Position numbers and translations under genes: made by a program
The notes under the pieces: generated by a model
Seen by the model: only the letters and a program-made list of their open reading frames with translations
Databases searched by the model: none
What the model was told of the DNA's origin: nothing
Assembly: GCF_008086205.1 (NCBI RefSeq)
Contig: NZ_VSKK01000003.1
Span: forward strand, 186,001-250,000
Origin: Bizionia myxarmorum
GTDB taxonomy: Bacteria > Bacteroidota > Bacteroidia > Flavobacteriales > Flavobacteriaceae
Reading direction: 5' to 3'
DNA length: 64,000 bases
In this document: one piece after another, positions 25,905 through 35,681 of the stretch
Layout of the letters: every line of letters starts with the position of its first letter
How positions within the stretch are numbered: the first letter of the stretch is position 1

Positions 25905-26570
25905 TTACCAATTTATAGGCAATTTTCCTTTAGCTTTTAAAATCTGATTTGCCTTACTAAAATGTTTGTTTCCAAACCAATATCCACGATTAGCACTTAA
26001 TGGCGATGGATGTCCGCTGGTTAAAATAGTATGTTTTGAAGCATCAATTAACTTTGACTTCTTTTTAGCAAATCCGCCCCAAAGTAGAAAGACAACATCT
26101 TCTTGATTTTCGCTAATCGTTTTTATTACAGAATCGGTAAAAATTTCCCAACCTTTTTTTTGGTGACTTCCAGCTTCGTGAGCCCTCACGGTTAGAGTCG
26201 CATTTAATAATAAAACACCTTGCTCTGCCCAAAATAATAAATTACCATTTTCTGGATACGTTTTGTTAACATCTGTTTCAAGTTCCTTAAATATATTTCT
26301 CAAGGATGGCGGATGTGGAATAGAATCGTGAACACTGAAGCATAAACCGTTTGCTTGCCCTACTCCATGATAAGGATCTTGGCCAATGATAACTACTTTT
26401 ATATCATTAAAATGGCAAGCATTAAAAGATTGGAAAATTTCAGAAGTTGGTGGATAGCAGGTTGCGTTCTGATATTCAGTTTTTACAAATACCATTAAAT
26501 CTTCAAAATAGGGTTTATTAAACTCTTCTTGTAAAAAGGGTTTCCAGCTCTCGTGAATTTTTACATCCAT
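25905..26570 (-). CDS. ung: Uracil-DNA glycosylase
   Basis: The 221-residue protein is a family 1 UDG. The water-activating motif GQDPYHG contains Asp65, and the DNA-intercalation motif HPSPLSANRG contains His187. The KKGWEIFTDSVI and LLWGGFAKKKSKLI segments are also conserved. It removes uracil from DNA in base-excision repair. Its length is typical, and it is monocistronic. Confidence 0.95.
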   Translation of the reverse strand: MDVKIHESWKPFLQEEFNKPYFEDLMVFVKTEYQNATCYPPTSEIFQSFNACHFNDIKVVIIGQDPYHGVGQANGLCFSVHDSIPHPPSLRNIFKELETDVNKTYPENGNLLFWAEQGVLLLNATLTVRAHEAGSHQKKGWEIFTDSVIKTISENQEDVVFLLWGGFAKKKSKLIDASKHTILTSGHPSPLSANRGYWFGNKHFSKANQILKAKGKLPINW

Positions 26571-26635
26571 TTCTTATATCTTTATTATGTCTGCACTAAA
26601 TTAATATTATCTTTATCCTCTTAAAATAATTTCTC

Positions 26636-28129
26636 TTGAAAAAAATAAAATTTCCTACCGCTCAAACTATTTTATTAATAATAGCTGGATTAGTAGCTTT
26701 ATTAACGTGGATTATTCCAGCCGGAAAATATGATACGCTAGCTTTTGATAAAGCTAGTAATAACTTTACACGTACGCATTTAGAAACTACTGAAACACTA
26801 CCAGCAACTCAAGAGACCTTACAAACCTTAAACATAAATATTCCTATAGAAAAATTCACCAACGGTGATATTTTTAAACCTATTTCTATTCCCAATACCT
26901 ATGAAGTAGTAAGTGCCAAGCCTCAAGGTTTAGTTTCTTTTTTCCAATCGCCCGTCAAAGGAATTATTGAAGCGTCGGATATCATCTTCCTAGTTCTGAT
27001 AATAGGTGGATTAATTGGTATTATGAATTATACAGGTGCTTTTGATGCTGGTATTGTTTGGTTAGCTACGGCACTAAAAGGTAATGAATACATTTTAATA
27101 ATTTTAGTAACGACACTGATTGCTTTGGGAGGAACAACCTTTGGTCTAGCCGAAGAAACTATTGCCTTCTACCCTATTTTAATCCCTATGTTTTTGGCAG
27201 CTAAATATGATGCTATGGTGCCATTAGCGTCCATATATTTAGGTTCTGCTATTGGAACTATGGTTTCCACCACCAATCCTTTTAGTACCATAATAGCATC
27301 GGATGCTGCTGGTATTAATTGGACAACAGGTTTAACGGGCCGTATAATAACTTTAGTTATAGGCTTAACCATCTGTATTGTTTATATTTTGCGCTATGCT
27401 AGTAAAGTAAAAAAAGACCCTACAAAATCGATCATTTATAGCCAAAAGGATGAAATTGAAGCACATTTCGGTGTAAAAAGCTCTACCGTTTTAAAGTTAA
27501 CCATGCGCATGCGTTTAATTTTAATCATTTTTACCTTGTGTTTTGTGGTTATGATTTATGGCGTTTCGCAATTAGAATGGTGGTTTGTTGAAATGACTAC
27601 GGTCTTTCTTGTTGGTGCTATTCTTATCGGAATTATTGGAAAAATTCAAGAAACAACTTTCGTAGAAACCTTTGTTAGAGGCGCATCCGATTTATTAGGC
27701 GTGGCTTTGATTATTGGTATTGCGCGTGGTGTTTCAGTTTTAATGAATGATGGTTTAATTAGCGACACTATGTTATATCACGCCAGCACCGTAACGGAAG
27801 GCATGAATAAAGGTGTTTTTGCAAACGCGATGTTATTTATTTACAGCGGATTATCATTCTTTATACCAAGTTCATCTGGAATGGCCGTTTTAACAATGCC
27901 AATCATGTCGCCTCTAGCAGATACAGTTGGATTTGGTCGTGAAGTTATTGTAAATTGTTACCAGTATGGTTTGGGTTTATTCGCTTTTATTAATCCAACC
28001 GGATTAATTTTAGCGTCATTGGCAATCGTAAAAGTGGGTTATAACAAATGGTTAAAATTTGTATGGCCGCTTCTTCTAATATTAACCGTTTTCACCATGA
28101 TCGTTATTACGCTACAAGTGTATCTGTAA
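26636..28129 (+). CDS. YfcC family inner-membrane carrier (C4-dicarboxylate/AbgT-like)
   Basis: The 497-residue protein has about 12 hydrophobic segments. Family features include the N-terminal FPTAQTILLIIAGLVALLTWIIPAGKYD and the conserved TTFGLAEETIAFYPILIPM and SFFIPSSSGMAVLTMPIMSPLAD loops. The family moves amino acids, peptides or dicarboxylates; the substrate is unknown here. The start is a TTG at 26636. A TAA lies in frame at 26627-26629 just upstream, and homologues begin with the same KKxKFPTA sequence, so this non-ATG start looks genuine. Confidence 0.88.
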   Translation: MKKIKFPTAQTILLIIAGLVALLTWIIPAGKYDTLAFDKASNNFTRTHLETTETLPATQETLQTLNINIPIEKFTNGDIFKPISIPNTYEVVSAKPQGLVSFFQSPVKGIIEASDIIFLVLIIGGLIGIMNYTGAFDAGIVWLATALKGNEYILIILVTTLIALGGTTFGLAEETIAFYPILIPMFLAAKYDAMVPLASIYLGSAIGTMVSTTNPFSTIIASDAAGINWTTGLTGRIITLVIGLTICIVYILRYASKVKKDPTKSIIYSQKDEIEAHFGVKSSTVLKLTMRMRLILIIFTLCFVVMIYGVSQLEWWFVEMTTVFLVGAILIGIIGKIQETTFVETFVRGASDLLGVALIIGIARGVSVLMNDGLISDTMLYHASTVTEGMNKGVFANAMLFIYSGLSFFIPSSSGMAVLTMPIMSPLADTVGFGREVIVNCYQYGLGLFAFINPTGLILASLAIVKVGYNKWLKFVWPLLLILTVFTMIVITLQVYL

Positions 28130-29113
28130 TTACTTATTATTTTTAATATTAAGAAAATTTAATGTTTTTTGATTCACGGCATCTGCTTGATCAATACTTA
28201 AAAAGTGACCTGCATTTTTTATAATTTGACCTTGCCCATAAGGTAAAATTTCATTCGCCATTTTAATAGTTTTGCTATTGTTAATGGCGTCATCATCGCC
28301 AATTAAAACCAAGACAGGCATTTTAAGCGACTGCAAATCCCTTTTGGAAAAAGGTTGCATTGCCATGATAAATTTACTGATGGAATCTTTAGTATGTGAT
28401 TGATAAAATTGTTCTAAATAGATTTTATTAATATTATCCACATTACTAGACATGGTTTTTAAAGTTTGCGTCGTTTTTGTATCGTCAGAAGAAAACATGG
28501 TAATAATATTCTTTAATAAGTCCATACTCGGTCTAATCCAAATAAAGGTCTGCGCCGGACTTAATAACACTATTTTTTGAATACGGTCTTGATTATACAA
28601 AGCAATCTTAACAGATAACCATCCGCCTTTTGAAGCACCCATTAAACTGAATTTTTCCAATTCCAAGGCATCAAAAATTTCATAATACCAAGGTGCAATT
28701 TCATCCACATTATCAAATGTCTTTGTGTTTAATGACTTTCCAGGTTCCAGAATAAAATCAATCGCATATACTCTATAATCTAGAGAAAACGCCTTCGCAT
28801 TCGGGTACCACATGGTAGACGTGGCATTCATACCATGCAATAATACCAAAGGTTCTCCATTTTTTGGACCGCTAACTATAACATGAGCGGTTCCAACACT
28901 TGTTGGGATATATAATTCCTCATAAGGCGTGCCCCAAAGTTTTAAAGAGGCATCATAAGCTTTAAAGTACGTTTTAAATTGGGCGTCAGGATTCAGGACG
29001 TAATCTGGTTTTGCAGTATATTTTGAATAGTCTTTTTTATTTGAATGTTCATTGTTACAAGAAATTATAACTATTGCAAGCGCTAATAACCCTATTATTT
29101 TTCTAATTTTCAT
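28130..29113 (-). CDS. Alpha/beta hydrolase lipoprotein
   Basis: This 327-residue protein has a lipoprotein signal (IIGLLALAIVIISC, Cys19). The hydrolase core has the oxyanion-loop motif VLLHGMNATSTMWYPN, the nucleophile elbow GASKGG, an acid in LIGDDDAINN and the catalytic His in NAGHFLS. It is a periplasmic or envelope esterase/hydrolase of unknown substrate. Its stop directly abuts that of the carrier gene. Confidence 0.85.
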   Translation of the reverse strand: MKIRKIIGLLALAIVIISCNNEHSNKKDYSKYTAKPDYVLNPDAQFKTYFKAYDASLKLWGTPYEELYIPTSVGTAHVIVSGPKNGEPLVLLHGMNATSTMWYPNAKAFSLDYRVYAIDFILEPGKSLNTKTFDNVDEIAPWYYEIFDALELEKFSLMGASKGGWLSVKIALYNQDRIQKIVLLSPAQTFIWIRPSMDLLKNIITMFSSDDTKTTQTLKTMSSNVDNINKIYLEQFYQSHTKDSISKFIMAMQPFSKRDLQSLKMPVLVLIGDDDAINNSKTIKMANEILPYGQGQIIKNAGHFLSIDQADAVNQKTLNFLNIKNNK

Positions 29114-29146
29114 AAATTAATTTTCTAAAACTTCAAAGCTACATAA

Positions 29147-29175
29147 TTTGTTTTAAAACATAATACGTATTTTTG
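29147..29175 (+). promoter_or_regulatory. Promoter of mutS2 (TTTG - 17 bp - TATTTTTG)
   Basis: TTTG at 29147-29150 and TATTTTTG at 29168-29175, spaced by 17, form one of the best -33/-7 matches in the window. The ATG at 29217 follows 41 bases later. Confidence 0.7.
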
Positions 29176-29216
29176 TAATCCCAAAAAAATGCAATCCTTT
29201 GCAGATAAGGAATTTT

Positions 29217-31388
29217 ATGATACATATTCACGAAAAAACCCTTCAAGATCTTGAGTTTTCAACCATTCTACAGCAAGTTAGCGCATTGTGCGTAACAGGT
29301 TTAGGTCAAGAAGCTGCGCTACAAATTGCACCTTTAAGTACGAAAGAAACTGCCATAAACGCACTAGCTTTAACCCATGAATACTTGGCTTCTTATTATA
29401 ATGATAATCGCATTCCAAATCATGGTTTTGAAACGATTACTAAAGAATTAAAACTCTTAAAAATTGAAAACACCTATTTAGAAGCTGCAAGTTTAAAAAA
29501 AGTGGTGTCTATTTCGCTTACTGCAAACGACATCGTATTATTTCTTAAAAAATTTCAAGAATATTATATAAATTTATACGCCTACGCATCAGAAATTGAA
29601 GTAACTAAAGTTTTAATTGAAGAAATTGATACCATTATTGATCGTTTTGGCGATGTAAAAGATGACGCTTCGTCGCTCTTAATAGAATTGCGTCAAGGCA
29701 TCAATAAAATAAAAGGTAAAGTAAATCAGAGTTTTGCTTCGGCCTTAAATACCTATCACAATTTAGATTATTTAGATGATATTCGAGAATCTGTAGTGGA
29801 TAACAAGCGCGTTTTAGCTGTTAAAGCTATGCACAGACGCAAGGTGAAAGGTTCCATTATGGGCGGCAGCAAAACAGGAAGCATTGTATATATTGAACCT
29901 GAAACAACTTTACAATACACGCGAGAACTTAATAATTTGGAATATGAGGAAAGTGAAGAAGTTGTGCGTATTTTAAAATCACTTACCGATTTCATTCGTC
30001 CTTTTTTACCGTTATTAAACCAATATCAGGAGTTTTTAACGGAAATTGATATTATATCTGCAAAGGCTAAATACGCCAGATCCATGGATGCTATTTTACC
30101 TGAAATTAGCAACGATCGTGAATTATTTTTAAGAGATGCCTATCACCCACTTTTATATATAAGTAATAAAAATAAAGACAAAAAAACGTATCCGCAGTCC
30201 ATTCATTTAACGCAGGATAATAGGATAATCGTTATTTCTGGGCCTAATGCTGGTGGAAAAAGTATCACTTTAAAAACAGTCGGATTATTGCAAATTATGC
30301 TACAATCTGGCCTTTTAATTCCTGTGCACGAGCGTAGTAAAGTGTTTTTATTCGATAGAATTATAACCGACATTGGTGATAATCAATCTATTGAAAATCA
30401 TTTAAGCACCTACAGTTACCGCTTAAAACAGATGAATTATTTTCTTAAGAAATGTAACAAAAACACGCTATTTCTTATTGATGAATTTGGAACAGGAAGT
30501 GACCCTGAATTAGGTGGTGCTTTGGCTGAAACATTTTTGGAAGAATTTTACCATCGTGAAGCTTTTGGGATTATAACAACCCACTACTCCAATCTTAAAA
30601 TTCTAGCAAACGAATTACCATATATGCAAAATGCCAATATGATGTTCGACGAAAAAACGCTAGAACCTATTTATAAATTGGCATTAGGACAAGCCGGAAG
30701 TTCATTTACGTTTGAAGTGGCTCAAAAAAATGGTATTCCTTACGGATTAATTAATCGGGCGAAAAAGAAAATTGAGCAAGGAAAAGTTCGCTTTGACAGA
30801 ACCATTGCCAAATTGCAGAAAGAACGTTCAAAATTGGAAAAAACGGAGCAATCTTTAAAAATCAATGAACGAAAGAAAGAAGCTGAAGCTGATAAGTTAG
30901 AAGAAACGAATACGAAAATCCAAAAGAAACTAGAAAGCTATCAAGAATTGTATGATAGTAACCAGCGGTTAATTTATTTAGGACAGAAAATTGATGATTT
31001 ATCGGTGAAATACTTTAATAACAAACAGAAGCGCGAGCTTATGGATGAGTTATTTAAGTTAGTTCAGATTGAAAACTCAAAACGCCAAAAAACAACTGTA
31101 AAGAAACAAAAAGCAGAAAAAGCCAAAGTACAACAGGTAAAGCAAGAGGCTGAAAAAACGGTTGCTGTCATTCGTGAAAAGAAAAAAGTTGCTAAACAGA
31201 AAGAAAAAGATAAGCCTGCAGCTCCTAAAGCCATTTTAAAAATCGGTGATCGGGTTCGTATGCAAGATGGTCGTGCCGTGGGAAGTATTGATAGCATTGA
31301 AAAAAATAAAGCTATAGTAAATTACGGCATGTTTACAACGAACGTTAGTATGGACCAATTGGAATTGGTAGAAGCGGTTAAAAAATAG
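29217..31388 (+). CDS. mutS2: MutS2-type ATPase lacking the Smr domain
   Basis: The 723-residue protein has the MutS2 opening HIHEKTLQDLEFSTIL, a core with MGGSKTGSIVYIEP, Walker A GPNAGGKS near residue 343, and Walker B LFLIDEFGTGSDP. A long charged coiled coil follows (about 500-670) and a KOW-like end (KIGDRVRMQDGRAVGSI). The C-terminal Smr nuclease/RNA-binding domain of Bacillus-type MutS2 (about 785 residues) is missing. MutS2 proteins are involved in suppressing recombination and in splitting collided ribosomes. I use the ATG at 29217, because a TTG reading from 29199 adds six codons that homologues lack. Confidence 0.9.
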   Translation: MIHIHEKTLQDLEFSTILQQVSALCVTGLGQEAALQIAPLSTKETAINALALTHEYLASYYNDNRIPNHGFETITKELKLLKIENTYLEAASLKKVVSISLTANDIVLFLKKFQEYYINLYAYASEIEVTKVLIEEIDTIIDRFGDVKDDASSLLIELRQGINKIKGKVNQSFASALNTYHNLDYLDDIRESVVDNKRVLAVKAMHRRKVKGSIMGGSKTGSIVYIEPETTLQYTRELNNLEYEESEEVVRILKSLTDFIRPFLPLLNQYQEFLTEIDIISAKAKYARSMDAILPEISNDRELFLRDAYHPLLYISNKNKDKKTYPQSIHLTQDNRIIVISGPNAGGKSITLKTVGLLQIMLQSGLLIPVHERSKVFLFDRIITDIGDNQSIENHLSTYSYRLKQMNYFLKKCNKNTLFLIDEFGTGSDPELGGALAETFLEEFYHREAFGIITTHYSNLKILANELPYMQNANMMFDEKTLEPIYKLALGQAGSSFTFEVAQKNGIPYGLINRAKKKIEQGKVRFDRTIAKLQKERSKLEKTEQSLKINERKKEAEADKLEETNTKIQKKLESYQELYDSNQRLIYLGQKIDDLSVKYFNNKQKRELMDELFKLVQIENSKRQKTTVKKQKAEKAKVQQVKQEAEKTVAVIREKKKVAKQKEKDKPAAPKAILKIGDRVRMQDGRAVGSIDSIEKNKAIVNYGMFTTNVSMDQLELVEAVKK

Positions 31389-31437
31389 GGTTTATAAAGC
31401 AAATCTATTTTAATGCGTACACTACCGATTTCTTCCT

Positions 31438-31445
31438 TATTTTTG
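31438..31445 (+). promoter_or_regulatory. -7 promoter box very close to the DCC gene start
   Basis: TATTTTTG at 31438-31445 ends only four bases before the ATG at 31450. If used, the transcript would be leaderless or almost so. Confidence 0.45.
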
Positions 31446-31449
31446 TATT

Positions 31450-31869
31450 ATGATAGACGGTTTACCAGAAAATAAACAATTAATACTTTTTGATGGTGTT
31501 TGCAATTTGTGCAACAGTGCCATTAATTATATCATTGTGCACGATAAAAATAATGTGTTTTTGTTTGCGCCTTTGCAAAGTGACGCTGGAAAACACGTTA
31601 TTGAAAAATTTAAAATAGATACCAATCAAATTGATTCTATTCTTTTGTATGCTTCAGAAAACGATTTAACTTATAAATCAACTGCTGCGTTGAAAATTTC
31701 TAAAAAATTAGGTTTCCCTCACAATTTGCTGGCTATATTTTTTATTATACCCACTTTTATACGAAACGGTATTTATGATTTTATTGCTAGAAATCGCTAT
31801 AAATGGTTTGGTAAAAAAGACGCCTGTATGATTCCTACTAAAGAATTAAAGGCTAAATTTTTGAATTAA
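31450..31869 (+). CDS. DCC-family thiol-disulfide oxidoreductase-like protein (DUF393)
   Basis: The 139-residue protein has the family signature FDGVCNLCN (Asp15, Cys18, Cys21: DxxCxxC) and the typical ending (IARNRYKWFGKKDACMIPT). DCC proteins have a thioredoxin-like fold and are predicted redox proteins, often near the membrane; the substrate is unknown. It is preceded by a -7 box very close to the ATG. Confidence 0.88.
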   Translation: MIDGLPENKQLILFDGVCNLCNSAINYIIVHDKNNVFLFAPLQSDAGKHVIEKFKIDTNQIDSILLYASENDLTYKSTAALKISKKLGFPHNLLAIFFIIPTFIRNGIYDFIARNRYKWFGKKDACMIPTKELKAKFLN

Positions 31870-31979
31870 ATTGCCTGCTTATTTCTATATTTAAAAGTCT
31901 TGTTTTATTCATGATTTTTTTGGGCTTTAAACTTATAATTATAACAGTTATTTAACAACTGTAAGTAGCAGAATAAAAC

Positions 31980-31987
31980 TACTTTTG
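31980..31987 (+). promoter_or_regulatory. -7 promoter box of the RarD-type permease (TACTTTTG)
   Basis: TACTTTTG at 31980-31987 contains the TTG that would start a longer frame at 31985. The true ATG is at 32009, 21 bases downstream. No clear -33 element is seen. Confidence 0.55.
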
Positions 31988-32008
31988 CTCATTAATTATT
32001 TTTCACGA

Positions 32009-32920
32009 ATGAATACCACAAAACATTATCTAGCTGCTACATTAGCCTTTACAATTTGGGGGTTTTTCAGTTTGGTTTTAAAACCTTTATCTGATTTTAC
32101 AGCTTTTGATATTTTAAGCTATCGGTCTATTGTTGCAGCTTCTATTATGTTGGTTGTTACCTTATTTTTAAGGCCTAAAGTTTTAAAAAAGAATATTGCT
32201 GTATTCAAAGCACTTGAAAAAAAAGAGCGCATTCGGATTCTTTTTATTAATATTTTTAGTGGCTTATTTTTGGCGTTAAATTGGTATATTTTTATATATG
32301 TCATGAATCATGTAAGCGTTAAAGCTACATCATTAGCCTATTTAATATGCCCAATTCTCACCATGGTTCTGGCCTTTATAGTTCTGAAAGAAAAGCTTTT
32401 TAAGCTTCAATGGTTTTCTGTAATATTAAGTTTTACAGCTTGTATTTTATTGTCTCTAGGCAATTTTACCGATCTACTTTTTAGTATGGTAATAGCTTTA
32501 ACCTACGCTATTTACTTGGTTTTACAACGACGGAATCAGGAAATGGATCGTTTTTTAATATTAACGGTTCAAATTGTGTTTGCCGTTATTATTTTAAGCC
32601 CATTTTTCTTGACTTATGAATTTGAAACGCCTAAAACTAATTATTTCTATAGTATGATTGCTTTAATAGCAGTAGGTTTTACTATAATTCCAATGTTTTT
32701 GAATATTTATGCGTTGCGTGGTTTAAATTCTTCTGTGGTAGGTATATTCATTTATTTAAACCCTTTAATTAACTTTTTTCTGGCGGTATTTTATTTTAAG
32801 GAGTCTATAACCTTTTTACAAGGTTTAAGTTATGGATTAATATTAATTTCTATTATAATTTTTAATATACCTGCTTTAAAGCATCGTATTAATAGAAGAC
32901 GAGCCGCTCATATTCAATAA
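32009..32920 (+). CDS. rarD: EamA family permease, RarD type
   Basis: The 303-residue protein has ten predicted membrane helices and the two EamA repeats. The N-terminus TKHYLAATLAFTIWGFFSLV and the NWYIFIYVMNHVSVKATSLAY segment are typical of RarD (chloramphenicol-sensitive) proteins of the drug/metabolite transporter superfamily. The substrate is not known. I place the start at the ATG at 32009, because the TTG of an upstream promoter box gives a false longer frame. The gene is followed by a terminator-like hairpin. Confidence 0.88.
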   Translation: MNTTKHYLAATLAFTIWGFFSLVLKPLSDFTAFDILSYRSIVAASIMLVVTLFLRPKVLKKNIAVFKALEKKERIRILFINIFSGLFLALNWYIFIYVMNHVSVKATSLAYLICPILTMVLAFIVLKEKLFKLQWFSVILSFTACILLSLGNFTDLLFSMVIALTYAIYLVLQRRNQEMDRFLILTVQIVFAVIILSPFFLTYEFETPKTNYFYSMIALIAVGFTIIPMFLNIYALRGLNSSVVGIFIYLNPLINFFLAVFYFKESITFLQGLSYGLILISIIIFNIPALKHRINRRRAAHIQ

Positions 32921-32956
32921 AAAAAGGCCTCGGGAGCAATTCGAAACCTTTTTTTT
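32919..32956 (+). terminator. Terminator-like hairpin after rarD
   Basis: AAAAAAAGG and TCG pair with CGA and CCTTTTTTT across a small CC/AA internal loop, with a 9-base loop, ending in eight T (to 32956). Confidence 0.65.
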
Positions 32957-33284
32957 AAAACTAACTAAAAACTAAACTATGTTTAAAGTGTTTAGCACCA
33001 CTATCTTGGATAGAATAAAGATAGTTATGATATCTTGATTTGTACTAAAAAACCGACAAACCGAAATTATATTTGTTGAGTTAATGATTATTGCAAAAAG
33101 CTTCTATGAAATGCTTCAAATTTTTTCGAATTCTTATATTTTAAACTTTAATATTTCGAATAATATATTTTCAAAACTGTAATTTAGTCTTTAACTATTT
33201 TCAAATTAATATGAATTAATTGTAAGGCTCCTTTCTTTCTTTTTATCGAAATGTAGTCTGTACTATTCACAAAAAAATTTAAAA
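32957..33284. other. Gene-free AT-rich region with an inverted repeat
   Basis: No credible gene is visible; the longest ATG frame encodes 18 residues (32979-33035). A perfect 8-bp inverted repeat, ACTATCTT (33000-33007) with AAGATAGT (33018-33025), could be a binding site or weak hairpin. I see nothing else. Confidence 0.4.
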
Positions 33285-34061
33285 GTGTCAAAAAAGTTAA
33301 CCAAATCGCAACTTAAAGAATTTCTTGACGAAAAAGTTCTACAATACAATACCCGCGATTTTCTAGATACAGATCCTATTAAAATTCCCCATATGTTTTC
33401 AAAAAAAGAAGACGTTGAAATTGCTGCCTTTTTAACGGCTACCATTGCTTGGGGAAATAGAAAAAGTATTATTAACAATGCCGAACGCATGATGCAAATG
33501 CTGGATCAAGAACCGTATCAATTTATAATGCAGCATCAAGAATCGGATTTAGAAGCGCTGCAGCCTTTTGTACATCGCACTTTTAATGGTTTTGATTTTA
33601 TCTCATTTATAAAAGGATTACAACATATTTATCAGAATCATAACGGACTGGAAGCTGTTTTCGCTAAACATGCAGAATTGACCAGTGTTCAACCAGCTAT
33701 TCATCATTTTAAAAAGACCTTTTTTGAAATTGAGCATTTACCACGAACACAAAAACATATCTCAGATCCTTTGAAAAACTCTGCCGCCAAACGCATTAAC
33801 ATGTTTTTACGTTGGATGGTCAGGCCAGAAAATACAGGTGTCGATTTTGGTATATGGAAAACATTGCATACCAAACAACTGTCGTGTCCATTAGATGTGC
33901 ATTCTGGTAATGTAGCTAGAAAATTGGGCTTATTAACCCGAAAACAAAACGATGCCAAAGCAGTTTTAGAATTAGACACCAATCTTCGGAAGTTAGATGC
34001 CAACGACCCTGTGAAATATGATTTCGCGCTTTTTGGATTGGGTGTTTTTGAAAATTTCTAA
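33285..34061 (+). CDS. TIGR02757 family protein (DUF2400)
   Basis: This 258-residue protein has the family features DPIKIPHMFSKKEDVEIAAFLTATIAWGNRKSI near the start and the C-terminal GIWKTLHTKQLSCPLDVHSGNVARKLGLL, ending in DPVKYDFALFGLGV. The function is unknown; the C-terminal part recalls the helix-hairpin-helix DNA glycosylase fold (LDVHSGNVAR resembles VDTHV...R). The start codon is GTG at 33285, as no ATG lies nearby in frame and the reading fits family N-termini. It is the only gene in its unit. Confidence 0.82.
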   Translation: MSKKLTKSQLKEFLDEKVLQYNTRDFLDTDPIKIPHMFSKKEDVEIAAFLTATIAWGNRKSIINNAERMMQMLDQEPYQFIMQHQESDLEALQPFVHRTFNGFDFISFIKGLQHIYQNHNGLEAVFAKHAELTSVQPAIHHFKKTFFEIEHLPRTQKHISDPLKNSAAKRINMFLRWMVRPENTGVDFGIWKTLHTKQLSCPLDVHSGNVARKLGLLTRKQNDAKAVLELDTNLRKLDANDPVKYDFALFGLGVFENF

Positions 34062-34107
34062 CTTAATTCTGTATCTTTAAACATTCACTTAACTATATTT
34101 TATTTCA

Positions 34108-35592
34108 ATGAAAAAACTACTCTTTATTATCAGTGTTTTATCGCTAGTATCTGTACAATCTCAAAATAGAAAAATCCCGGTTGATACGGTTGTTGTTACC
34201 AAACACAACGCTACTATTAATGGTGTTAGCATGGATTATTCAGCATCAACAGGTACCCAACCCGTTTGGAATAGCGATGGCGATCCCATTGCAACGCTTT
34301 TTTACACCTACTACCAACGTAGTAATGTAAAAGATGTCGCCAACAGACCCTTGGTTATTTCCTTTAACGGTGGACCTGGTTCTGCATCAGTTTGGATGCA
34401 TATTGCTTATACAGGACCGCGAATTTTGAATATTGATGATGAAGGATATCCGGTTCAACCTTATGGCGTAAAAAATAACCCATATTCTATTTTAGATGTG
34501 GCGGATATTGTTTTTGTAAATCCTGTAAATACGGGATATTCACGAATGATTGAAGATAAAGATGGCAAAATGCCCGATAGAAAGAATTTCTTCGGAATTA
34601 ACGCGGACATTCGCTATTTAGCAGAATGGATTAACACTTTTATGTCTAGAAATAACCGTTGGGAATCTCCGAAATATTTAATCGGAGAAAGTTATGGTGG
34701 ACCACGTGTTATGGGTTTAGCGGAAGAATTACAAAGCAACCAATGGATGTATTTAAATGGTGTGATTTTAGTTTCACCAGCCGATTATAAAATCTATTCT
34801 ACCGACCAGCCAATTTACTCCGCTTTAAATTTACCGTATTTTACAGCAGCCGCTTGGCATCAAAAAGCCTTGGCTCCTGCCCTTCAACAAAAGGATTTAT
34901 TAGACATTTTACCAGAAGTTGAAGCTTACGCCATCGATAAAGTGATGCCAGCAATTGCTAAAGGTGGCTTTATTTCTTCGGAAGAAAAAAATGCCGTAGC
35001 CGAAAAAATGAGTTTATATTCAGGCTTAAATAAAAAAGACATTATAGATCATAATTTAAATATTCCAACTAACTTTTTTTGGAAAGAATTACTTCGTGAT
35101 CGTGGTTTTACTATGGGCAGATTGGATTCTCGTTATTTAGGTGTTGATAAAATGACCGCGGGAAATTCACCTGATTATAACCCGGAACTAACCTCTTGGT
35201 TACATTCCTTTACGCCAGCCATAAATTATTATTTGCGCGAGCATTTAAATTTCAAAACAGATATGAAATATAATATGTTTGGCGATGTGCATCCATGGGA
35301 TAGAGATAATGATAATACACGAGATAGATTACGCCAAGCCATGGCTCAAAACCCTTATTTAAAGGTTTTGGTACAATCGGGTTATTACGATGGTGCTACT
35401 ACTTATTTTGCTGCTAAATATACAGTTGCACAAATGGATCCTGCAGGAACTATGAAAGATCGTGTTAGCTTTAAAGCATACAGAAGTGGCCATATGATGT
35501 ATTTACGAAAAGAAGATTTAAAGACTGCTAATGATGATATTCGCGAGTTTATCAATAACTCATTATCTAAAGGTAAGTCGGCTAAATATTAA
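34108..35592 (+). CDS. S10 family serine carboxypeptidase-like protein
   Basis: The 494-residue protein begins with a signal peptide (KKLLFIISVLSLVSVQSQ). It carries the oxyanion motif SFNGGPGSASVW, the nucleophile motif GESYGG with Ser195, the acid motif SGYYDGATTYFAAKY and the catalytic His in YRSGHMMYL. Peptidase S10 enzymes remove C-terminal residues at acid pH; this one should act in the periplasm or outside. Lack of a lipobox or T9SS domain suggests it is periplasmic. Confidence 0.9.
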   Translation: MKKLLFIISVLSLVSVQSQNRKIPVDTVVVTKHNATINGVSMDYSASTGTQPVWNSDGDPIATLFYTYYQRSNVKDVANRPLVISFNGGPGSASVWMHIAYTGPRILNIDDEGYPVQPYGVKNNPYSILDVADIVFVNPVNTGYSRMIEDKDGKMPDRKNFFGINADIRYLAEWINTFMSRNNRWESPKYLIGESYGGPRVMGLAEELQSNQWMYLNGVILVSPADYKIYSTDQPIYSALNLPYFTAAAWHQKALAPALQQKDLLDILPEVEAYAIDKVMPAIAKGGFISSEEKNAVAEKMSLYSGLNKKDIIDHNLNIPTNFFWKELLRDRGFTMGRLDSRYLGVDKMTAGNSPDYNPELTSWLHSFTPAINYYLREHLNFKTDMKYNMFGDVHPWDRDNDNTRDRLRQAMAQNPYLKVLVQSGYYDGATTYFAAKYTVAQMDPAGTMKDRVSFKAYRSGHMMYLRKEDLKTANDDIREFINNSLSKGKSAKY

Positions 35593-35620
35593 TTCTTAAA
35601 TACTTCTTCTTGCTAATAAT

Positions 35621-35656
35621 AAAAACACCTGATGATTTATTTCATCAGGTGTTTTT
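35621..35656 (+). terminator. Strong terminator between the S10 and M61 genes
   Basis: A perfect 15-bp stem, AAAAACACCTGATGA (35621-35635) with TCATCAGGTGTTTTT (35642-35656), has a 6-base loop. It is flanked by A and T tracts and can act for both convergent genes. Confidence 0.9.
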
Positions 35657-35681
35657 TATGTTTAAACTTCTAAAGTTAAAA

